This document shows positions 36,366 through 53,369 of a stretch of 64,000 bases of DNA, piece by piece. The first letter of the stretch is position 1, and each line of letters begins with the position of its first letter. A program made the translations under genes and the position numbers. Origin of the DNA: Phytoseiulus persimilis (lineage: Eukaryota > Arthropoda > Arachnida > Mesostigmata > Phytoseiidae); NCBI GenBank assembly GCA_037576195.1, contig CM075104.1, positions 20,910,211 through 20,974,210 of the forward strand. The letters are read 5' to 3'. The notes below the pieces were generated by a model. It was not told the origin of the DNA. It ran no database searches and worked only from the letters and a program-made list of their open reading frames with translations.

Positions 36366-36991
36366 CGGCGGACCGGTAGCGTAGCGAGGCGGGGGGCGGT
36401 CCGCCCCGGGCATCAGGTCGCTGGGGGCATCAGGATGCCTCTCCATGCCTATCACATTGAGGTTTCTAAGCTCTTCCTGGTGGATTTTTCCCGGAATCCT
36501 CAGTGTGGGGGCGGAGTCCGATAGTTGCATCTGATTTTTCACCCCATTGACGAACCACCATAAAATTTTCGTCCTCCTTCCTGATCAAGAAACGTTCAGT
36601 TCATTTTGTTTCTGCTCCGGAACAGAGATCGCGCCAACGAAATTGACAAACCTCGCTGTCCTATCTATCGAGATGTCCATCACGGATGAGTTCAACTTCG
36701 AGGAGTCAATAGAAGATTCGCAGCTCCAGGAGCGAAGCAAATAACCCTCTAAGAAAACGTGATCCAGTTGCTCATGTAATATTCTAGTTGCTCACATCGG
36801 GGTCAGCTTGCGCAAGTTGTCTCCATTTCTCCGAAGATCTCCATTTCGGATGATCATACTTCATGTTCGAGGACATATAAGGATACATTCAGCGCGCATA
36901 AAACGCATTCGGACCCCAAGAAAGAGGGGGGGGGGGGGCATCAAATCCGCCCCGGGCATCATGGAGGCTAGCTACGCTACTGCGGCGGACC
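36366..36991. mobile_element. Repeat element with shared termini, possibly a MITE
   Basis: Both ends carry CGGCGGACC (36366-36374 and 36983-36991) and CCGCCCCGGGCATCA (36401-36415 and 36947-36961) as direct copies. GTAGCGTAGC at 36376-36385 is the inverse of GCTACGCTAC at 36971-36980. The left end also holds the reverse complement GGTCCGCC. The interior shows no transposase. The exact class is unknown. Confidence 0.45.
36926..36938. repeat. Poly(G) homopolymer, 13 bases
   Basis: Uninterrupted G run just inside the right end of the 36.37-36.99 kb repeat element. Confidence 0.9.
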
Positions 36992-39063
36992 ATACTCTTG
37001 ACCTTTTTCCAATCGTTGTCCTCAACTCTTAAGACCCGCGTAGGGCGCTGCTATGCCAATTTTTCGGGGTGTTCGACACTGGTATGTTTCCGAGCTCCGC
37101 ACGCCGTCGAAAAACGTTCAGTCTGAGGTATCGACAATCCATGTAGTCATGTAGTGTATTCGAGGACGCGACAAGCGATCGGGGTTTTGTTGCACATCTT
37201 TATTCGCGTCATAAACCCAACGTGCTCAGGACGTTCCGAATTCGTTGCATGCACCCCATAATCTCATTGACCATGTTCTGATCGGGTCGCCGTATGCTCC
37301 GCTTATGCTCTCGCCGTTCCACAATTTTCGCGGTCCGCCGCTCAGAAGCGGTGGGGTCACGGAGGCAGTCGTGTGAGTCTGTTGTACCATGAGGGGCTGA
37401 GGCGTGTTTGGTACACTCTTCTGGTTGGAATCATTCAAGACATTGATTTTCAACCTTTTTGAGCCATGCATAATAATTGGGTGTCGGTGCAGCTAACATG
37501 GATATTCCATCCATCAACTCGCATGGCCTCCGAGCGTTGAGCTCATGAAAACCAATTTTTTTCCTACATGTAGGTGAATTTTTTTATCGGAAGAGATCCC
37601 ATTTTGTAGCGTTCTTCCTCAGACATTGCATGAAGCGGGAGTCTCTAGCCGTCCCGCTCCTCGCACGGCAATTCTCGAAACAATTCACTCCCGCAGAGGT
37701 TTTTGATCATGGATGGGAAATAAAATTTCAGTGAAATGTTAAAAAAATGACGGTCATTCGAGGGTGAATGAATACAAGGGAGTGTTCCCCGAGGGAGGGG
37801 GCAATCATGCCTTACCGGCCTTGAATTAGTCTCCGAATTCCTTAAGGGCCCGAAACCGACCCTCATTCAATTGTGTCCATCACTTCTTGCGGAGTTTCCG
37901 GAGGAGCTCGCAGTGCGATGTCGCTTGCGTATCTCCAACTAGACCGCGTCCAGGACGTTTCACTGTGTTGGAGCGATCACCACCCTTCGCGACTGTTCGA
38001 GGTATTGTCTGTCGGACGCATTCAGAATAGCGGGGCCTCATCTAAGCTGACTCGAGCACGAGTCTGGTCTCTCGAACTGTTAGCGTTGGATTTGATCTCG
38101 GTTGCGGGCTCCGTCAGAAATAGTTCCCGCGATCCACCCACAACTGTTTGTCGAATCAGAGGCCGCGAAGGCTCTTCCGAAACGCCGCGCCGGACGGGAA
38201 AATGTCCGTTTGAGTTACCTCGGGTGAACTTTCGGCGTGATACGGCTGCCACTGCTACATTAGTGACCAGGTTTCTCAGAGAGATTGCTGACCGGCTCCG
38301 GCGACCTGCAAACTCAACGTTCATCGTCGAACCGATGAGTCTCTGATTGCCAACGTGTCCTCACTGTACTTCTCAGTAAGTCCCACAAGTTGCCGGGACC
38401 TTGTGCTGGAGAAACACACGTAGAAATATGTATACTATATGCACTATATTTTTGACAGTGGCGAAATCCACGAGCTGATATTTCTTCGGGGTCGGTGACA
38501 CGTAGTTCACGAATTTATGTGGTCTGTAGGTCTCGTCCCGAGTGCGAGCGTAATTCTTCGACGTGAGCTCTCTCGGGGCTCACGAGTGTGAAGTTCCGCT
38601 GCAAGCGTGACTTGATGAGAATTCTATAACCTCGTAGTAAGGAGGAGAATGTTGATGTGTGAATGTGTGATGTAGTGTTATTCTTGAATCTCGATGAGAT
38701 CCACTGAAAGAGAGGGAACTGGGACACAGGACATCATGAAATGTCCCTGGATGATGCTCTGAGTTGTCGGATTCATGCGAGTTGAGAGGAAATCGAGGCG
38801 GGATTCCAGCCGGGGGACCAAAAGCAGAACCGAGTGAGCCTCACTAGAGTCCCAACTAAAACATAGATTCTTAACCTGGACGAAACTTACAGAATTGGGG
38901 TGAAAAAGATCGACAAGGCATTTTATTAAAATTAATAATATTTTTCCGCTGAAAATACCTGAACGAATTGGACTGAGAGTTCGATTATCACTCACGACTC
39001 ACGATGGGGTTACCCGACAAATCGTTCAGTAGAACTCAGTTCGTTCGTTTACATTTTTAGGTG
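36992..39063. other. Intergenic, nothing recognised
   Basis: Short ORFs only, no family match, RNA gene or clear repeat. Confidence 0.55.
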
Positions 39064-40320
39064 TTTATTTTCTGATACTCCGTTTTTTTTTATGTTTCCT
39101 CTTCCTCTTTTAGTATCTTCAATACACGATGGATACAGACAAAGATCGAAGTATGATCGAAGGGACTTGAAAATTGAAGACGGTGAGGGAAAAAAGAGCT
39201 CTAGCCAAGTAAAAAAATTCAATTTGGTGTCGACTCCAGGCTCTTTCGAGAAGGGGTGCCCAATACTCGGGTGCTGACTGCTGATACTGATTTCCCTGGC
39301 AATTCAGAATCGAATTTTCCGCGCACATCGTGTTGTGTTTCACCCTCGCGTGTGGTCAGACAATCGCAATCGCCAGCAGTTGAGTCGCCAATTCTTCGTT
39401 CTCGATATCCAAGGTTCACACACTCGAACACACACACCGAAAGTTATCTTACGTAGGCCTCAAGTATGTTTCTTTGTGTCTTGATGCATGTTCGTCGGTA
39501 TGTTGGTTTATCTGCAAGTTGTGGTTCATCCGGAAACAAGCACATGACAATACTAAGATCAAAAACTTCATGGACTCGGTCACCCGTGACGCGCCACCAG
39601 CAGTTTTTGGTCGGAGGTTTCTCTATCCGCCTTTTACGATGTCCGATTCGATTTCGGAAGTCAGAAACTCGGACGTTGGTCACGGACTCGCGATCCAGAT
39701 CAACTTTATTACACTTGTGGACGAATCCCGAATGATGAAAACTAGTTCTCGACCAGGGGTGGGACCCCATGGTCGGTAACCGTGTTCGCGCGCGTTTCCC
39801 TACCTCGTGTTGGTTCATGTATCATCGAATTCCAAACTAGCATTCCCGCCCTTCGAGTTGTTGCTGCTGCTGCTCCCGGAGTTCACATCTCGATTCTTCC
39901 CCTATTCGATGTTATACACATTCTTGGAAGGGCCATCCGAGTTGTTTGCTAGCCAACCAGTATTTGCGTTCATCCGTCCACCTGTCTGGCTTTCTTACTT
40001 TCTTATCTTTCGCCTTCAAAGTTCGCTTCAATAGTAGTAGTTGTAGTAATAGTCGTAATAGTAGTCTCCTCCCACCCGCCGCTCAGCCGCCGCGAAGATC
40101 GGTATCATGATCATCGTCATCATCAGCATCATACAAAGCAATCAACCACTTCATTTCGTTTCGTCGGTTAGCTTACAAGCACTTCTCCAGCGTTGTTTCT
40201 CTCGCCTTTGATTTTTTTTACTAGTATGTATACGTGATCCATCAAAATCTAACTGCAGTCATCTCCATCTCCATGATTGATTGATTCATTGACTGATGAT
40301 TGAGGTCATCGCGCTCCTGC
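39064..40320 (-). other. Probable 3' UTR of ARF1
   Basis: Downstream of the ARF1 stop on the - strand. AATAAA on that strand (TTTATT on +) occurs at 39705-39710 and 39064-39069. Simple repeats such as ATC/CATCAT near 40.11 kb and TAG near 40.03 kb are common in UTRs. Which signal is used is unknown. Confidence 0.4.
39705..39710 (-). terminator. Candidate polyadenylation signal for ARF1
   Basis: AATAAA on the - strand, about 610 bases after the ARF1 stop codon; an alternative lies at 39064-39069. Confidence 0.35.
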
Positions 40321-46890
<6,570 letters not shown>

Positions 46891-47221
46891 ATCCTTTCAG
46901 GTCAGTAGCGGTTTATCTGCAGTGCAGATGAATGTACGTCTACTGGTCAATATATGGCGATCTTTTGAATTGAAATTGCTGGGTTGGAGTGATGTTCCAC
47001 TCCCCACCGGAGGAAGGTGGTGCAGGCGCGACATCGGACGAAGATACCAGGGCACCGAGCGGGAAAGTGCTGAGTCATGCACTGATCGCAGAACTACAAG
47101 TTGACGGAATAGATCACCTCTTCGACAAGGGTACGTCTGTGCAAGGAGCGCGGCTCTGGAAACGGCTCGCGGCCAGTTTAGTCCGGAAGCAGGCAACACG
47201 AAGTCGGAGGAACAGCTATTA

Positions 47222-47252
47222 TTAGGTAAGTCAAAAAGTTCGTAGCGTTTTT
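47222..47252 (+). repeat. Mariner left terminal inverted repeat
   Basis: 31 bases identical to the reverse complement of 48475-48505; preceded by a TA duplication. Confidence 0.95.
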
Positions 47253-47402
47253 GATCCGACATTTTTGAAATTCCCGCGCTCCGCACAAGAGCCGCCTACT
47301 ACAGTGGTTGTTCGTTTACGTTCTTAGGCGGGCTCTAGAGTTCCTACCGGTGTATCGTTTCAGACTTTATCGTCGAGTTCGTAAAATCAGGAAGAATTTG
47401 CG

Positions 47403-48431
47403 ATGGAGGACCAAAAGCAGCATTTTCGACACATAATGTTGTTCTGCTACCGCGAAGGCTTGAATGCAGCGAAGACCACTCGAAGAATATCTGCAGTTTA
47501 CGGGGAGAATGCTCTTCAAAGTTCTACGGTTAGAAAGTGGTTTACCCGTTTCAAGGCTGAAAACTTTAATCTTGAAGATGAGCCCAGATCAGGACGACCA
47601 CAAGTTGTGGAACCCGATGAAATCATTAGCCTGGTAACTTCAAACCCCGGCCTGACCATCAAAGAAATTGAAGACTCGACGGGAGTTTCTCATGGAACCG
47701 TTTGGAATCGCCTCCATCAAGCTGGCTTCTCAAACAAGAGGAATATGTGGCTGCCTCATGACCTCACCGATCGCCAGCTCGAAAGACGTGTGGATACAAG
47801 CCACACTCTTCTCCGGAAGAATGCCAATGAACCATTTCTGAAGAGACTGATAACCGGCGATGAAAAGTGGATACTCTACAGGAACGCTACGCAAAGAAAA
47901 AGCTGGGTCCCCAAAGGTTCACGGGCCGCAGCCGTCCCCAAACCCGAAATTCATCAAAAAAAAGTGATGCTGAGCTGTTGGTGGGACTGCAAGGGCGTTG
48001 TGTTTTTCGAGCTGCTCCCGCCGGGTCAGACCATCACCACCGAAGTCTACTGCAGGCAGCTTGAGGATTTGAAGACCGCAGTAGCAACAAAGCGCCCAGA
48101 ATTGGCGAACAGATGGGGCGTCGTTTTTCAACATGATAATGCGAGACCCCACGTAAGTTTGCGCTCTCGGCAGAAATTGGCGGAGTTTGACTGGGATGTG
48201 CTGCCACACCCAGCTTATAGTCCCGACCTTGCACCGTCAGACTATCACTTGTTCCGGTCTCTTCAAAACTCTCTTGATGGAGAAATATTCGAATCTTTGG
48301 AGGGTATAAAAAATCACCTCAATCAGTTTTTTGGAAAGAAGGAAACCAAGTTCTGGGAGAAGGGAATCTTCGATTTACCTGACCGATGGGCGAAGGTCAT
48401 AGAACAAAACGGCCAATATATCATTCAATAA
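47403..48431 (+). CDS. Mariner transposase, full length (342 aa)
   Basis: Cut-and-paste DDE/D transposase of the Tc1/mariner superfamily, acting on the element's own ends. The N-terminal half (residues 1-110) has two helix-turn-helix parts, with the linker EPRSGRP between them (about 60-66). WLPHDLTDRQ (116-125) stands at the place of the mariner WVPHEL motif. The catalytic residues are Asp153 (TGDEKW), Asp245 (QHDNARPH) and Asp280 (SPDLAPSDYHLF), giving the DD34D spacing of mariner. The length matches active relatives (about 345 aa) and there is no stop or frameshift, so it may still be functional, which is inference. It starts at the ATG at 47403, 181 bases inside the left end. Confidence 0.96.
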   Translation: MEDQKQHFRHIMLFCYREGLNAAKTTRRISAVYGENALQSSTVRKWFTRFKAENFNLEDEPRSGRPQVVEPDEIISLVTSNPGLTIKEIEDSTGVSHGTVWNRLHQAGFSNKRNMWLPHDLTDRQLERRVDTSHTLLRKNANEPFLKRLITGDEKWILYRNATQRKSWVPKGSRAAAVPKPEIHQKKVMLSCWWDCKGVVFFELLPPGQTITTEVYCRQLEDLKTAVATKRPELANRWGVVFQHDNARPHVSLRSRQKLAEFDWDVLPHPAYSPDLAPSDYHLFRSLQNSLDGEIFESLEGIKNHLNQFFGKKETKFWEKGIFDLPDRWAKVIEQNGQYIIQ

Positions 48432-48474
48432 AAAGACTCTTGTGTACAGGAATTCGGCTCTTGAAAAATAGGTA

Positions 48475-48505
48475 AAAAACGCTACGAACTTTTTGACTTA
48501 CCTAA
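48475..48505 (-). repeat. Mariner right terminal inverted repeat
   Basis: Perfect inverse copy of 47222-47252; followed by TA. Confidence 0.95.
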
Positions 48506-48978
48506 TACATTACTCGCGGACGTCGACCGCGCTTTCAAAAACCTGGTGGAGTGTCCGGATGAGGTCTACATGGAGTCTCAGAGATGAAACGTGCCTATCA
48601 CAATCAAGCACGTCTCCAGAGAGAAGGTGTCGCCGGCACTTTCTGTGTTAGGAGAGGCGATAAAGGTGGCTGATGTAGACACTGAACCCCGGTGCATGCA
48701 AAAAACCATCGACAGATATCGATTTAATGAAGGCAGGGCAGGGTCGGGAGCTGAGAGGGCGGCGAGCCTAGGCTCGGAATTTCGGGCTAGAGAGAGTAAC
48801 GTCGAGGCGGAAACGAAACGCGCGGAGACGCCTGATGCGGCCGCGAACGACGACGATCGTCCGGAGAATGTCGACCAGGAGCCAGGAGTGGCCGGCGTAG
48901 GTCCACACGCGAACCGTCCACTGAGGGCGGGCCCGCCGTCGAAGTTCGCACGAGGAAGGTCGCGATCAGCCATCCAAG

Positions 48979-49680
48979 GTGAGCATCCGATCCCGGGTAC
49001 TTGACTTGGGAAGTAACAGCGACTGGGACGACGTTGTCCGTGTCTGGGGAAAGAAGGCTGGAGCCGGTACAGCACTATCGCAGGAGGTCGCCGAGAAGCT
49101 GGACGCCGAGGTCGACTGTCGTCAGTTGTGCCTTATAAGGTGTGAGTCCTTTGCTTTCAGGCAGGGCATCGAAGAAGGACTCATGATAGTCTCCGCGTTT
49201 GGGGACGACGTGACACTCAAAGCCCCTGACGCGACGAGCGAGAGCAGACACAGGACATGGTGCTCCCCAGTGCCCACAGCATCGCAGGCGGCTCTGGCAG
49301 TCCTGAGCCCTGGACCCTCCAAGATTGACGAGAACGGGAGGACGAGTCGTCCGGAGCGGTGGATCACGGTCCAAACATGCCATCGCTGTCAGAGGACCGA
49401 CCATCTCGCGGGGAAATGAAGGGAGGAGGAGGTCCTGACCCAGGCAGGTCATAGGTGTAGTTCGCCGGAGCACAGGGCTCGCGATGGCACCTCCGACGTA
49501 CCGAGCTGCCTCGTGCGCAACGCGGATGGTCACCATACTCATAGAGCGGCATACCCTGTGTACAAAGCGGCACTTGTGGACCTCCTCAAATCCAAGAAGA
49601 GTGACGGCGTTCGGTGGGGCGGCTCCTCCGAAGGAGCAGAAGGAGTGGACCCAGATGAGATCCGGCGCTGCAGCGGGTGA
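48979..49680 (+). pseudogene. LINE ORF1 (gag-like) remnant with zinc knuckle
   Basis: The frame 48979-49419 ends CHRCQRTDHLAGK, a CCHC-type knuckle. After a frameshift, a second degenerate knuckle is followed by HTHRAAYPVYKAALVDLLK, which recalls the end of ORF1 in R1/jockey-type elements, closing at a TGA at 49678-49680. The region upstream (48591-49004) is a charged, Ala/Arg/Glu-rich open frame typical of ORF1 N-termini. Confidence 0.55.
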
Positions 49681-49697
49681 ACCGTACCGCAGCAGTG

Positions 49698-49810
49698 ATG
49701 CCAGAGCTGGAGGTACTACAGACCAATCTGAACCGGGACCGTGCGACGCACAATGTGCTGAACCGGTGTTTCTCAACTTTCTGCCTCCCGAGGACCCCCA
49801 TGGAAGTTGA
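49698..49810 (+). pseudogene. Start of LINE ORF2 (AP endonuclease)
   Basis: MPELEVLQTNLNRDRATHNV is the usual opening of R1/LOA endonucleases (a first strand with the conserved Asn). The open frame overlaps the ORF1 stop by a few bases, as in R1-type elements. The rest of the domain is not recognisable. Confidence 0.5.
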
Positions 49811-51361
49811 AGTCAGATCGCTTCTCCCTTCGAAAGATAGGAGAAGGAAAAAACTGATTTCCCGACGTGCGAAAATGGACCCGGCATTGAGTTGTGGCCT
49901 CAGCCGGCTCACTATGCACGTGAGAATCAATTTTGCAAGCTATTTCATAAAAGACCGACCCGCGATCATCAGTGATTGGTGGTCGTATCCGGCTCGTGGA
50001 CTGAAGAGGCGATTTCAGTGAGGCAACTGTTACTGGTGTGTGACCGCCATCGAGACTACATCGAGTTGAAGCTCTTTGTCCAACAGACGGAATGTGTATG
50101 TAGAGCGAGAACGCCCAACCTGTTCCGTTGCACGGTCTTATTAATCGAAAACGTGGAGAAGGACTCCTCACACGAACAAGCCGCGGAGAACAAAACCGAA
50201 ATGATTGAAGAGTCGGTATTCCAGACTCACAGGGATGGCTTGTCCGTTTCGGTGATCCTTCTGATATTTCGATTTGGCTCTCCGAACCAAGTAATTCGCG
50301 TGCGATACTCAGAAGCCCAGTTTTCAGCGGGCAGACGTGGTTACTGGAGCGGGTCACTGCCAGGGCCGAGCGTAGAGCCTAGCTTCAGGTATCCATTTTC
50401 ATGGGGTACTCTATTCTCGCGAGGAGCATGTCCTACTCCTCCTCCTGCAGTGTTGGTTTTCATCTTCAATCCCGAATTACGCCTGACACGGGAGCCTCGA
50501 ACCTTGCTCCTTCAGGATCCTCGACGCTCAGAACAACACGATCGTTTCCGAAGAAACTCAGGATATATTGGCGCTTGTTCTCCATTTTCAAGGAGTCGGG
50601 AGCACTACCGAGCTTAGAATCTCCGATAAATCATTCCGATGCAATACCGTGATTCGACAGATTTCGCGGGCATCACGAGGACGTTACTTCGTGCGTAAAC
50701 AAGAGTGATCAACATTGATTTCTGCATGTATATTTGATGATTTTGTGATCCCGAACTCCAAAACAGCAAGCTGGGCACTCGGTAGAACATGGTTCGACAT
50801 CAACAACCAACATAGCGGTTGGATCGTGACCTGTCAGGAGGAAGGATCAAGTTCGCGCGGTAACCTCTCAACGCGCTAGATCAATCCTAGGGAAGAAGCC
50901 CTTGGAGCCTTTCGTTCAGACGTCCGAGGATCCCATGATAGTCGTGCCATCTATGACAGATGGCGGTTGAAGCGCAGTTCGCATCTGCTCAGAGCTTCCC
51001 CAGTCATTACGATGACACCGGGAGGACAACTTTCTCACTCTTCGCGTCTTCACGTGACCAGTTCGAGATTTCAATACTCGCTCTGGGAAAACTTGGATGC
51101 GTCGCGCCTGTCGGAAGGGTGGCCTCAGCTCGGAACCAACAAGGGAGCACACAAACACAAAATCTAGTAGACAAAAGAGACCGCGGCCGCCAGGGTAACC
51201 TGCAATCGGCGTCCCGGAGGTTTCGGACCATGAGCTGACCCGGGCCGAGGAGCGCCTCGACCGAGCAGAATCACAATAGTCGAAACGACAGAATTCGGTC
51301 TTTTGAGACCCCAACCGCTTCCCACTTAGCTCACTGTCGACAGAATTTGCAATCTGTCATG

Positions 51362-51639
51362 ATTCGGGCCAAAGTATGCACAACCGGTGAGACACCCAGC
51401 GGGAAACCACCCGGACCCGACAGGATTCCACCGTCGGTGGCCAAGATGCTAGTCATCGAGGCTGGTGGTAAGATGAGGAAGCTCATCACTAGGTATTCAC
51501 GGGAGGGTGGATTTTCGGGGGTTTAGGAAAGGGCATCTCTCGAGCTGATAGCAAAGCCGGGGGTCACGGGGAAACTTCGTCCCATCTGCCTCCTAAACAC
51601 ACTGGGCTAAATTTCCGATAACATGATAATGGACCAGCC
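51362..51639 (+). pseudogene. LINE reverse transcriptase fragment
   Basis: One frame reads SGKPPGPDRIPPSV and later LELIAKPGVTGKLRPICLLN, then TLG. These are the RT motifs KAPGPDG and IPKPGK..RPICLLNTLGK. In-frame stops at 51523-51525 and 51607-51609 show it is dead. The catalytic YADD part was not found. Confidence 0.75.
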
Positions 51640-52273
51640 GACCTTCGGCCGACTGGAGTCGGCCGCGCTTCGCGCGGTTGGACTGTGGTCCCTGGCGTCG
51701 GGCAATTTTCTCTCTTTTCATTGGGTCACCATCATTCCTGAAACTATGTTCTCATTCGATTGATTGAACTATGTCGTTGTGGTCTGATGGATTCCGCAAT
51801 CATCTCATCAGAATCCAAAAAATATCGTCAGCTCGATCCTGGAACCACTCCCATAGAGTCCGGAAAGGATGGTGTGACTGATCACCCGAATCAGCTCCAT
51901 AGCTTTGGGAAAGATAGTCAGATGGACACCGAAATCACCTTTGTAGACTCAGAAAAGTATGGTCAGTTTGGTCCCGAAACCTACCTCCCAGACTCGGAGC
52001 ATATGGTCGGATTGATCCCGGAATCACCCCTCCAGACTCGGGCACGTATGGTTACATCGGCCCCGGGGTAAACCCTTCAGGTTTTGAAAAGTGTGATCAA
52101 ATTGATCCTGGAATCACGCCTCCAGGTTTTGAACTGGGAATCTTGCCACGGCGTCTTGGAAACGAACCAGCCCGAACCGGGCGGTCACGACGCAGGCACT
52201 CCCGCTGGTGGATCGGGTGCTGCCATAGGACTCTTGGCGGGAGAACGGCGCTCGCACTCGTGGGAAGGGACTT

Positions 52274-52543
52274 CGACCTCGTGCATGACCGAGAGGCAAC
52301 GATGCGCGTATGGGACGAGCAGTGGACCTCACGGCAGCATGGACGAGGCATTCGATACCGGAACTCGATGAGCGGATCAGCCGCTCTGGCGGTGAGCTAT
52401 CCAATGCAGCCATGCAGTTTCCGACCCGCCACGGTCAGTTTGAAACCCACATGGCCAGGATCGGAGAAGCGAGTTCAACAACTTGCGTCTTCTGCGATGT
52501 GGGCGTACCGGACGATGTTGAACACAGCCCTGATGTGCGTTAG
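52274..52543 (+). pseudogene. LINE ORF2 C-terminal zinc-knuckle fragment
   Basis: Two overlapping frames read HDREATMRVWDEQW and PELDERISRSGGELSNAAMQ, then TRHGQFETHMARIG and TCVFCDVGVPDDVEH. The W..W, HG.F..Y/H..RI and C-x2-C..H pattern is that of the ORF2 C-terminus in R1-type LINEs. A frameshift near 52.31 kb breaks it. Confidence 0.65.
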
Positions 52544-53111
52544 ACAGTCACCGAGTCTCCCACAAGGGAGAAAGAAACAAAAAAGACGAAGAATCGGTCC
52601 AGCTCATTGGAGGACTTGCAAGTCTGAACCATGTAAGACGATGAGGACTCGGACTCGTCGAGCGCGTCAACTCCCAACGAGCTATACTCTTTTTGGTTCG
52701 CGGCAGACTACTCAAAGCAATGTGCGCTCATAAAAAGTCGCGCGAGCCTCATCCGTAAGTGGGTTCAAGCTCGTCCCCGGTACTGCGATGCTGAAGGAAC
52801 TAGAAGATGGAGGACGAATAAAATTGATTGAGTCCGCGATCGGGGCGTTGCCTAAGGAGAATGATCCTGCGGCATCCGCGTCAGAGGGCTCTCGTCGTAG
52901 ATTCCTGCGTATGTTCCGCTGTTGTTACCACTTCTGTACACACTGCCGTCGTCGTTGCCGTTGATGCTCGGTAGCCGAACACCCTAACTATGGCATGGGC
53001 CAAGAGGGCAGCGGCGTTGCGAGCGGCTTCCATGCTTGGGGCGGAACTCCTCTTCGATGCCGCGGAAAACAACTGAAGTGATGAGCCCTCCCTCTGCGTG
53101 GCTTCGAGAAC

Positions 53112-53369
53112 GTGAGGGGATCCTCTCGAGTAAGAGTGTTTCAACACACAGACACGTTCTGCGACCGATGTGGAGTTCGCCCCGAAACAATGGCACATGC
53201 AATCTTCGAGTGCAATGAATTCTACCACACCAACGAAGACCTCGCCGCTCGCCTCGGCCTGAGCGACGAGCCGAATCATTCGAATCAGGTGAAAACGACT
53301 AAGCGACTTCTCGGAGAATGGGAACGCAACAAGAAAGGATCCGCTGAGCATGCTTTCGGCCTGAATTGA
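53112..53369 (+). pseudogene. Second LINE ORF2 C-terminal fragment
   Basis: QHTDTFCDRCGVRPETMAHA and on to IFECNEF shows a C-x2-C..H..C knuckle of the same general type but a sequence different from the fragment at 52.3-52.5 kb, then a charged tail to a stop at 53367-53369. It is a separate LINE family or copy. Confidence 0.5.

Larger units (their letters stand above)
47222..48505 (+). mobile_element. Complete mariner transposon (1284 bp)
   Basis: Bounded by perfect 31-base terminal inverted repeats starting TTAGGTAAGTCAAAAAGTTC and flanked on both sides by the TA target duplication (47220-47221 and 48506-48507). It contains one uninterrupted transposase gene. Length and architecture are those of an autonomous mariner. 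Identical ends and an open frame argue for recent insertion. It lies immediately upstream of, and perhaps inside, a degenerate LINE. Confidence 0.95.
48508..52543 (+). mobile_element. Degenerate non-LTR retrotransposon (LINE), R1/LOA-like
   Basis: Pieces occur in the correct order on +: an ORF1 gag-like part with a CCHC knuckle (about 48591-49680), the first residues of the ORF2 endonuclease (about 49698-49810), a reverse-transcriptase fragment (51362-51639), and the ORF2 C-terminal zinc knuckle (about 52274-52543). Frames are broken by stops and frameshifts, so it is inactive. The 5' end may lie left of the mariner element (open frame 46989-47221). Confidence 0.65.
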
